From NCBI GenBank assembly GCA_946628865.1, contig CAMOXE010000134.1, positions 1 to 10,787 of the forward strand: DNA of 10,787 nt, given 5' to 3'. This document shows, piece after piece, positions 5,905 through 10,787 of the stretch. The notes under the pieces were generated by a model. The model was not told the DNA's origin. It searched no databases and saw only the letters and a list, made by a program, of their open reading frames with translations. The number at the start of each line of letters is the position of its first letter. Position 1 is the first letter of the stretch. Origin of the DNA: an uncultured Clostridia bacterium (GTDB lineage Bacteria; Bacillota; Clostridia; Christensenellales; Borkfalkiaceae). Position numbers and translations under genes: made by a program.

Positions 5905-5933
5905 TTGAAATTTGGGGAACTTTATGCTATAAT
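5905..5933 (+). promoter_or_regulatory. Extended -10 promoter of the Fic gene
   Basis: TTGAAA (5905-5910), a 17-bp spacer, and a perfect TATAAT (5928-5933) preceded by TGC (5925-5927), an extended -10. The start would be near 5940, with a leader of about 29 nt holding AAGGAGAG just before the ATG at 5969. Confidence 0.85.
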
Positions 5934-5968
5934 TACACCAATATAATTTCCCTACAAGGAGAGAATAT

Positions 5969-6907
5969 ATGGATTATCAATATATGGACGTTCGGGAACT
6001 TCTTCATAAGCGCGCAGATTTGCAAGCGCGCCTTAGATTGCTCCCTTACGACGGATCTCCCGAAATCAAAGAACGAGGCGACGCAAAATATCTTTATATC
6101 CGAAAGCGCATGGCCGGAAAACTTACAAGTACTTACGTCGATCGTTATTCTGACGAACTTTATGAGGCGCTACTAAGGTATGCAAGGGAAGCGAGGGAAC
6201 TTAAAAAGGATATTCGTCATATTGAGAAACGGCTGGCGCAACTCGGCTACGTTTCCGAGGGGTTGCCCGCCAAAGTGATTTTAAATATCGACTTTGCCAG
6301 AGCCAACATGAAAGCGAATATCTATGATCAAGCGGTGCTTGAAGGCGTTGCGACTTCTTTTCCACAGACGGAAGATATTATCGATAACGGTCGAGTGAGC
6401 GGCGTTTCCGCAAGCGACGTGCAGAAAATATTAAATTTGAAACACGCATGGGAATTCGTGATAGATTATGACGTTATTGCCGCAAAGACAGATTATTATA
6501 TTCTTTGCCAAATTGCAAAGCTTGTGAATGAGGGGTTTTATTTGGACGGCGGCAGGATTCGAGGCGTGCCCGTAACTATCGGCGGAACGACGTATATTCC
6601 TCCGTTACCTATCGAACTCGACGTGAAAGAACAGATAGCGGCTATTATAGCGGATAAAGCGGAGCCGATTGAAACGGCGATTCGGTTATGTTTATATTGC
6701 ATGAAGACGCAGATTTTCAACGATGGAAAAAAGCGAGCGGCGGTAATATTCGCAAATCACTATTTAATCGGTCGGGCGGCGGGGCTTTTGGTGATACCCG
6801 AAAAGGACGTGTCGGAGTTTAAACGTCTGCTTATAACTTATTATGAGGACCGAGATAACGGCGAAATCATAGAATTTATGAAACGGAAATGTTGGCGAAA
6901 GATATAA
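5969..6907 (+). CDS. Fic/DOC-family protein with altered active-site motif
   Basis: Fic proteins usually transfer AMP or a similar group from a nucleotide to a hydroxyl on a target protein. This 312-aa protein has a charged helical N-terminal region (about 1-95) and a Fic fold (about 100-300). The motif, normally HxFx(D/N)GN(G/K)R, reads here from Gln248: QIFNDGKKRAA. The catalytic His is Gln248 and the Asn before Lys-Arg is Lys254, while Phe250, Asp252, Gly253 and Arg256 remain. The segment ATSFPQTED lies where class II Fic proteins carry the inhibitory (S/T)xxxE(G/N) helix, but the spacing does not match that motif. From memory, many related Firmicutes Fic proteins also have Gln for His but keep GNKR, so the Lys254 change would be the more unusual one. 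Adenylylation activity is doubtful; a non-catalytic or different transferase role is possible. It has its own promoter, a strong ribosome binding site and no obvious antitoxin partner. Confidence 0.88.
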   Translation: MDYQYMDVRELLHKRADLQARLRLLPYDGSPEIKERGDAKYLYIRKRMAGKLTSTYVDRYSDELYEALLRYAREARELKKDIRHIEKRLAQLGYVSEGLPAKVILNIDFARANMKANIYDQAVLEGVATSFPQTEDIIDNGRVSGVSASDVQKILNLKHAWEFVIDYDVIAAKTDYYILCQIAKLVNEGFYLDGGRIRGVPVTIGGTTYIPPLPIELDVKEQIAAIIADKAEPIETAIRLCLYCMKTQIFNDGKKRAAVIFANHYLIGRAAGLLVIPEKDVSEFKRLLITYYEDRDNGEIIEFMKRKCWRKI

Positions 6908-6958
6908 GGAATAATAGTGAGAAAGTAATATCGAAAACAGAAATATAGTTAATTTCGG

Positions 6959-6987
6959 TTGCTAAATTTATTATTTTGTGCTAAAAT
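6959..6987 (+). promoter_or_regulatory. Promoter of the truncated sigma-factor gene
   Basis: TTGCTA (6959-6964), a 17-bp spacer, and TAAAAT (6982-6987) with an extended -10 TGC (6979-6981). Transcription would begin near 6994, only a few bases before GGGAGGAG (6997-7004), which serves the seven-codon ORF at 7007. Confidence 0.7.
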
Positions 6988-7006
6988 AGAAAAAACGGGA
7001 GGAGAA

Positions 7007-7030
7007 ATGCGTTTCAAATTCCGCAAGTAG
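7007..7030 (+). CDS. Seven-codon upstream ORF (MRFKFRK)
   Basis: An excellent GGAGG-type site precedes this ATG, but the frame stops at TAG 7028-7030, five bases before the sigma-factor ATG at 7036. Ribosomes could terminate here and re-initiate, which would explain why the sigma ORF has no site of its own. The RF in the peptide resembles the conserved RFSTYA of sigma-G/F region 2.4 in a frame shifted from 7036, so it may instead be a frameshifted relic of the missing part. Confidence 0.4.
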   Translation: MRFKFRK

Positions 7031-7035
7031 TCCCA

Positions 7036-7524
7036 ATGATTTTGGGGGAAATAAAGCGCGTCGTAAGAACCAATAACAGTTTAAGGGTATCGCGTAGCAT
7101 ACGCGATACCGCCTATAAAGTTTTACAGGCGAGAACTGAAATAGAGAGTGAAAAAGACGATACGGCGACGCTGTTTGAGATAGCGAATCGGCTTAACATT
7201 TCCGAAAAAGAAGTAGTTTATGCTCTCGACGCAATATCCGACCCCGTTTCCCTGTACGACCCGGTATATAATAAGAGCGGAGACGAACTGCTTTTAATGG
7301 ATCAGATCGGCGACGATAAATCCGGCGTCGAGCGTTGGACGGAAAACGTCGCTTTGGAAAGCGCCGTATCGAGGCTTGACGACAGAGAAAAGAATATTTT
7401 GTATAAACGCTATTACGAGGGCAAAACTCAGACTGAAATTTCGGAAGAAATAGGGCTTTCGCAGGCGCAGGTGTCGCGGCTTGAAAAGAACGCGCTAAAG
7501 ACGGTTAAGAACCAAATTTCTTAA
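7036..7524 (+). CDS. N-terminally truncated sigma-G/F-like sigma factor
   Basis: This 162-aa protein matches the C-terminal two thirds of sporulation sigma factors of the sigma-F/sigma-G type. It begins inside region 2.4 (MILGEIKRVVR, where full-length proteins have VPMIIGEIRR), then has region 3 (VSRSIRDTAYKVLQ at 18-31, and DAISDPVSLYDPVY) and a complete region 4 with the helix-turn-helix TQTEISEEIGLSQAQVSRL (131-149). Homology extends a few codons upstream of the ATG (QVVP), but the frame closes at TAA 6982-6984 with no usual start. The core-binding region 2.1-2.2 and most of the -10 recognition region are missing, about 90 residues relative to sigma-G. It cannot act as a normal sigma factor. 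It may be a pseudogene, or a retained regions 3-4 protein that binds -35 elements or an anti-sigma factor. A promoter and upstream ORF precede it. No spoIIGA or sigE neighbour is seen. Confidence 0.8.
   Translation: MILGEIKRVVRTNNSLRVSRSIRDTAYKVLQARTEIESEKDDTATLFEIANRLNISEKEVVYALDAISDPVSLYDPVYNKSGDELLLMDQIGDDKSGVERWTENVALESAVSRLDDREKNILYKRYYEGKTQTEISEEIGLSQAQVSRLEKNALKTVKNQIS
7086..7110. repeat. Perfect 11-bp palindrome inside the sigma coding sequence
   Basis: GGTATCGCGTA (7086-7096) and TACGCGATACC (7100-7110) flank GCA. As DNA this is a symmetric site of 25 bp. As RNA it is a GC-rich 11-bp hairpin about 50 nt into the ORF. It falls in the codons for VSRSIRDT, a conserved protein segment, and the symmetry depends partly on the synonymous codons used. 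Confidence 0.75.
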
Positions 7525-7550
7525 ATACCGCGTAAATTTTTTAAAACGTA

Positions 7551-7579
7551 TTGCAAAAAGTTGAACGTCATGATATAAT
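7551..7579 (+). promoter_or_regulatory. Extended -10 promoter of the sugar kinase gene
   Basis: TTGCAA (7551-7556), a 17-bp spacer, and a perfect TATAAT (7574-7579) with TGA (7571-7573) as extended -10. The start would lie near 7586, giving a leader of about 53 nt. Confidence 0.85.
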
Positions 7580-7608
7580 CACAAGCGTATATATCATTCT
7601 TTTTGCAA
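7551..7608. repeat. Inverted repeat bracketing the kinase promoter
   Basis: TTGCAAAAAG (7551-7560) is repeated as its exact reverse complement at 7599-7608. The left arm contains the -35 box and the right arm lies about 15-20 bp after the expected transcription start. The centre falls on the -10 box. Because the left arm is not transcribed from this promoter, an RNA hairpin is excluded for that transcript. Paired operator half-sites or a looped repressor are more natural readings. Confidence 0.6.
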
Positions 7609-7638
7609 GAATAATAATATAAAGTAGAGGGAAGTATA

Positions 7639-8748
7639 TTGCAATCTACTATAAACGACGCAAAGATAGAAGAAGTTTGCGGGAAATTTCTGTTAAGCGG
7701 AGAATATAAGGGCTTTGAAATTTTAACGAGCGGGCATATAAACACGACTTATAAAGTATATATGTTTCGCGACGGAGAACTTAAGGACTATATTCTTCAA
7801 AAACTGAATACTTACGTCTTTAAAAACCCCGTCGAAGTTATGGATAATATCGCGCGCGTTACCGAGTACGTCAGGCGCAAGATAAAGGAGAAACAGACCA
7901 CCGCAAAGCGAAACGTCTTGCATTATTCCAGGACTTCGGACGGGTTGTATTATTATGCCGACGGTGACGAGTTCTGGCGTTGTTACAGATATATAGACGG
8001 TTCCGTGACTTATAACCTTACGAGTAATCTCGGAATAATCGAAGAGGCGGGCAAAGCGTTCGGCGAATTTCAACTCTATCTTGCCGATTATCCTGCCAAA
8101 GAACTCAATATAGTTATACCGCATTTCCATAACACCGTTATGCGCTACGAGGCGTTTAAAGAGGCTATAGCCGAGGATTTGATAAAAAGGGCGGAAAGCG
8201 TAAGACCCGAAATCGACGGATATCTCGGTTTTGAAGATATTGCGACGAAAATGTATAAAATGCAAAAACGCGGAGAACTTCCGCTGAAAGTTACGCATAA
8301 CGATACTAAGTGCAATAACGTTTTATTTGACGAAAAGACGGGCGAGCATCTCTCGGTTATCGACCTCGATACGGTTATGCCGGGGCTTGTGGCGTTTGAT
8401 TTCGGCGACGCGATACGTTTTACGGCTAACTCCGCAGCCGAGGACGAAAAAGACTTGAGTAAAGTTTCGCTGGATATGGATAAGTACGACGCGTTTACGA
8501 ACGGATTTATCGGAAAAGTAGGCAAGACGCTTACCGACAACGAAAAGTCAACAATGGCTCTCGGCGCGATCACCATGACAGTTGAATGCGGAATGAGGTT
8601 TTTGACCGACTACTTGCACGGAGATAAATATTTTTCCGTAAGTTATCCCGAGCATAACCTCGTGAGGGCGCGTTGTCAGTTGGCGCTCGCGAAAGATATG
8701 CTTGAAAAATTTGACGAAATGAACGCGATAGTCAATAAATATCTTTAA
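7639..8748 (+). CDS. Phosphotransferase, NahK-like N-acetylhexosamine 1-kinase
   Basis: The 369-aa protein belongs to the APH/choline-kinase-like phosphotransferase superfamily and most resembles N-acetylhexosamine 1-kinase, which phosphorylates GlcNAc or GalNAc at C1 using ATP in the cytoplasm. The N-lobe has SGHINTTYKV in the nucleotide-loop position. The catalytic loop is THNDTKCNNVLF, with His220, Asn221 and Asp222. The metal-binding segment IDLDTVMPG holds Asp242 and Asp244, followed by FDFGDAIRF and an acidic AAEDEKDLSKV stretch typical of NahK. The start is TTG 7639, supported by AGAGGG (7626-7631) seven bases upstream and by the absence of a better ATG. It has its own promoter with a bracketing inverted repeat, and the hairpin at 8801-8830 ends it. 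The sugar 1-phosphate product would feed UDP-sugar or LNB/GNB-type salvage, but no partner enzymes are in the window, so the substrate is inferred from family only. Confidence 0.88.
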   Translation: MQSTINDAKIEEVCGKFLLSGEYKGFEILTSGHINTTYKVYMFRDGELKDYILQKLNTYVFKNPVEVMDNIARVTEYVRRKIKEKQTTAKRNVLHYSRTSDGLYYYADGDEFWRCYRYIDGSVTYNLTSNLGIIEEAGKAFGEFQLYLADYPAKELNIVIPHFHNTVMRYEAFKEAIAEDLIKRAESVRPEIDGYLGFEDIATKMYKMQKRGELPLKVTHNDTKCNNVLFDEKTGEHLSVIDLDTVMPGLVAFDFGDAIRFTANSAAEDEKDLSKVSLDMDKYDAFTNGFIGKVGKTLTDNEKSTMALGAITMTVECGMRFLTDYLHGDKYFSVSYPEHNLVRARCQLALAKDMLEKFDEMNAIVNKYL

Positions 8749-8800
8749 AATTTTGACTAAGCCGCGGCAAAACGAATAAAATATCATATTTAATATCAAA

Positions 8801-8836
8801 CGGGTCCGACGTATTTGTTGAACCCGCTTTCTTTAC
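8801..8836 (+). terminator. Probable intrinsic terminator after the kinase gene
   Basis: CGGGTCCGAC (8801-8810) pairs with GTTGAACCCG (8817-8826) over ten positions, with one mismatch and one G-U pair and loop GTATTT, followed by CTTTCTTT. It lies about 50 bp after the kinase stop. Confidence 0.6.
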
Positions 8837-8894
8837 GCGTTAAGATATTCGGCTTACGGATATTGTTTTTTTTCGTTAAAGAATTTCAAATCGC

Positions 8895-8923
8895 TTGCTT
8901 TTTAACGGGTTTACGTTTATAAT
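8895..8923 (+). promoter_or_regulatory. Promoter of the STAS-phosphatase operon
   Basis: TTGCTT (8895-8900), a 17-bp spacer, and a perfect TATAAT (8918-8923). A second perfect TATAAT (8935-8940) follows 17 bp later, with a weaker -35 (TTTACG, 8910-8915, 19-bp spacer), so two overlapping starts are possible. AGGAGG (8969-8974) precedes the STAS ATG. Confidence 0.65.
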
Positions 8924-8978
8924 ATATTTTGTAGTATAATGCAAAAATATCGTTGTTTGACGTAAAGCAGGAGGTAAT

Positions 8979-9278
8979 ATGTTTAGTATCAATAAAACGA
9001 TTGAGGGCAAGAAGGCAATAGTTGCGTTATCCGGCAGACTTGACACGGTAACCGCTCCGGAAACCGAGACTGCGGTAAAGGAATTGATTCCGGAAATAAG
9101 CGAACTCGTTTTTGATTTTTCGGGTTTAGAGTATATTTCTTCCGCGGGGCTCAGGGTACTTCTTTCCGCGCAAAAGGCGATGAGCGCTAAGGGCGAGATG
9201 AAACTTGTCGGCGTAAGCGAAGCGGTAATGGAGATATTCGAGGTAACCGGATTTACGGATATACTCACCATCGAATGA
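8979..9278 (+). CDS. Anti-sigma factor antagonist, STAS domain (SpoIIAA/RsbV-like)
   Basis: The 99-aa single STAS domain acts in the cytoplasm by binding an anti-sigma serine kinase when unphosphorylated and so releasing the sigma factor or other partner. The sequence has the family's LSGRLDT near 17-23, VFDFSGLEYISSAGLRVLL around 44-62, and a C-terminal VTGFTDIL. The regulatory serine aligns with Ser55. The position before it, usually Asp in SpoIIAA and RsbV (DSSG, DSTG), is Ser54 here, and Ala56 follows, a variant common in stand-alone STAS proteins. Length is typical. A strong AGGAGG precedes the start. The phosphatase gene follows after 10 bp, so the two are almost certainly co-transcribed and the phosphatase probably acts on this protein. 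Confidence 0.93.
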   Translation: MFSINKTIEGKKAIVALSGRLDTVTAPETETAVKELIPEISELVFDFSGLEYISSAGLRVLLSAQKAMSAKGEMKLVGVSEAVMEIFEVTGFTDILTIE

Positions 9279-9288
9279 GAGTGCGCAA

Positions 9289-10758
9289 ATGGCTGAAAAG
9301 AAACAAACTTTTTTAGATAAATTAAGAGAAAGGCTTTCGCCTGGGGAGATGTTTCGCGATAACGAGATTCAAGCGAATAAACTCGGTGCGCTGATACTGT
9401 TTTGCAGCGGCATTTTGCTCGTTATAATACTGATTCTTACCGCATTCAACGTGTTTTTGCTCGGTATGGATACGATGCTCTTGCCGTCGGTACAGGCAAT
9501 TGTTGAAATCGTGATACTTCTCGTAGTTTATCGTTTTGCAAAAAAAGACGTTTGGTGGCTTAAGTACCTTTTGCTGGGCGGATTGATAGTCATTTACGCG
9601 CGGCTTGACGGAGTGCTTACTCATAAAATGGCAATAATTATGGTGATCCCCGTCGTGTTCAGTTGCAGATATTTTTCGCGACGGTTTACCGTATTTGCGT
9701 CTTTACTTACGCTTGTAATATTCGCTTTATCCGCGGCATGGGGAGCGACGAACGGCATGATAAACGTCAATATCGTTACTATGAAAGAGGGGACGGTAAT
9801 GACCGCTACGGGCGGTTTTTTGGGCGTGGCGGTGCAGAACGCGCTTAAAGCAGGCGGCACGGATTATGAGAAAATGCTCGTGACAAACACGCTCATTTTC
9901 GACTATCTGCCGAGATGTCTTATGTTCTCGATAGTATCGATAATAAGTTGTAACATAGCGCGCCGCGGTAAAGAGATGGTCGTATCTCAGCATGAAAAGG
10001 ATTTAAAGAGCGAACGTATCAAATCCGAACTCGATCTCGCGACGCGAATTCAGGCCGATATGTTGCCGAATATCTATCCCGCGTTTCCCGACAGGAACGA
10101 GTTCGATATTTACGCGACGATGAATCCGGCAAAAGAAGTCGGCGGCGATTTTTACGATTACTTCCTGATTGACGACGATCATCTTTGCCTTGTCATGGCG
10201 GACGTATCCGGCAAGGGCGTTCCTGCGGCGCTGTTTATGATGGCATCGAAGATAGTGCTTGCAAACAACGCGATGATGGGCAAAACTCCGGCGCAAATAC
10301 TTACGGACGTGAACGCCGCGATATGCTCGAACAACCACGAAGAGATGTTCGTGACGGTGTGGCTCGGAATACTCGAGATTTCGAGCGGAAAACTCACGGC
10401 GGCAAACGCGGGACACGAATATCCGCTTTTAAAGGGCGCGGACGGCAAATTCGAGTTGTTTAAAGACAAACACGGGTTCGTAATAGGCGGTATGGCGGGC
10501 GCGAAATATAAAGAATACGAGATAATGCTCGAACCCGGCTCGAAACTGTTCGTATATACCGACGGCGTGCCGGAGGCGACTAATTCCGCAAACGAGATGT
10601 TCGGGACGAACAGAATGCTCGACGCCATAAACGAAGATATAACCTTGTCCCCCGAAAACGTATTAAAGACCGTGCGCGTTTCGGTGGATAAATTCGTCGG
10701 AGACGCCGAACAATTCGACGATCTGACTATGCTTTGTCTTGAGTATAAAGGGAAATGA
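9289..10758 (+). CDS. Membrane-anchored PP2C phosphatase (SpoIIE/RsbU-like)
   Basis: This 489-aa protein joins an N-terminal membrane region to a cytoplasmic serine phosphatase. Hydrophobic segments lie at about 32-55, 66-82, 90-104, 113-125, 132-151 and 202-222, six in all. A charged helical linker (about 225-255, ending TRIQADMLP) is typical of RsbU/SpoIIE-type enzymes. The PP2C domain (about 260-487) has its metal-binding aspartates: Asp287 in GGDFYDYF, Asp305 in ADVSGKG, Asp425 in YTDGVPEA and Asp477/Asp478 in QFDDLTML. It should dephosphorylate the STAS protein encoded 10 bp upstream in response to a signal sensed by the membrane part. It is smaller than sporulation SpoIIE and lacks its central region, so it is more likely a general partner-switch phosphatase. 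The ribosome binding site is weak, which fits coupling to the upstream gene. A new ATG follows its stop by two bases. Confidence 0.94.
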   Translation: MAEKKQTFLDKLRERLSPGEMFRDNEIQANKLGALILFCSGILLVIILILTAFNVFLLGMDTMLLPSVQAIVEIVILLVVYRFAKKDVWWLKYLLLGGLIVIYARLDGVLTHKMAIIMVIPVVFSCRYFSRRFTVFASLLTLVIFALSAAWGATNGMINVNIVTMKEGTVMTATGGFLGVAVQNALKAGGTDYEKMLVTNTLIFDYLPRCLMFSIVSIISCNIARRGKEMVVSQHEKDLKSERIKSELDLATRIQADMLPNIYPAFPDRNEFDIYATMNPAKEVGGDFYDYFLIDDDHLCLVMADVSGKGVPAALFMMASKIVLANNAMMGKTPAQILTDVNAAICSNNHEEMFVTVWLGILEISSGKLTAANAGHEYPLLKGADGKFELFKDKHGFVIGGMAGAKYKEYEIMLEPGSKLFVYTDGVPEATNSANEMFGTNRMLDAINEDITLSPENVLKTVRVSVDKFVGDAEQFDDLTMLCLEYKGK

Positions 10759-10760
10759 TT

Positions 10761-10787
10761 ATGGATAATAAATCGAATAAAGTCAAA
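10761..10787 (+). CDS. Start of the next gene in the STAS-phosphatase operon (partial)
   Basis: An ATG two bases after the phosphatase stop, with AAGGGA upstream, opens a frame MDNKSNKVK that runs off the window. The position suggests an operon partner. In SpoIIAA/RsbV modules this would often be the ATP-binding anti-sigma serine kinase (RsbW/SpoIIAB type), but nine residues cannot show this. Confidence 0.6.

Noticed and set aside
6908..7006. Remnant of the missing sigma N-terminal domain upstream of the truncated gene
   Set aside because: All three frames read as short AT-rich stretches with stops and no resemblance to regions 2.1-2.3, so a simple frameshift does not explain the loss. Only the last few codons before 7036 look homologous.
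1..10787. CRISPR arrays, tRNA or rRNA genes and insertion sequences
   Set aside because: No regularly spaced repeats, no cloverleaf or rRNA segments, and no transposase genes with terminal repeats were seen on either strand.

Overview
The window looks like chromosomal DNA from a Clostridia-type Bacillota. The evidence is a moderately AT-rich composition, near-consensus sigma-A promoters with 17-18 bp spacers, strong AGGAGG-type ribosome binding sites, a TTG start codon, and families common in that group: a sigma-G/F-like factor, a SpoIIAA/RsbV-like STAS protein, a SpoIIE/RsbU-like phosphatase and a large serine recombinase. No finer taxonomic placement can be supported from sequence alone.

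Left part (1-2235): the last codons of an upstream gene are followed by about 340 bp without a convincing gene, which hold nested hairpins and an intrinsic-terminator-like hairpin. A strong promoter (329-358) then opens a transcription unit of very small ORFs. Two junctions between them overlap by stop and start codons (TAATG, ATGA), and the unit ends in a large serine recombinase with a perfect 16-bp hairpin terminator. This is the most mobile-element-like part of the window. No attachment sites could be identified.

Middle part (2251-5856): a sirtuin (Sir2/CobB family) is encoded on the minus strand. It shares a divergent promoter region with a plus-strand run of an unrecognised multi-pass membrane protein, a Nudix hydrolase, a GNAT acetyltransferase and a LacX/GalM-type aldose 1-epimerase. 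The gaps are 46, 46 and 20 bp, and the run ends at a hairpin terminator. The Nudix and GNAT genes look AT-richer and use different codons from their neighbours, so they may be acquired cargo.

Right part (5928-10787): a Fic-family protein with its own extended -10 promoter carries a substituted catalytic motif (Gln for the usual His, Lys for Asn). Next is an N-terminally truncated sigma-G/F-like factor that lacks the core-binding region 2 but keeps regions 3 and 4. It sits behind its own promoter and a seven-codon upstream ORF. Then come a NahK-like sugar 1-kinase and a STAS anti-anti-sigma factor followed by a membrane-anchored PP2C phosphatase. A further gene begins at the window edge and, by context, may be the anti-sigma kinase. 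The STAS and phosphatase pair should form a partner-switching module: the phosphatase removes phosphate from the STAS serine, which then captures an anti-sigma kinase. The truncated sigma factor about 1.5 kb away is a speculative client or a decayed relic of such a system.

The items most worth a second look are the headless sigma factor with its short upstream ORF and internal 25-bp dyad, the tiny-ORF leader of the recombinase, and the Fic protein with an altered active site. No clearly new defence or mobile system is proven by the sequence.
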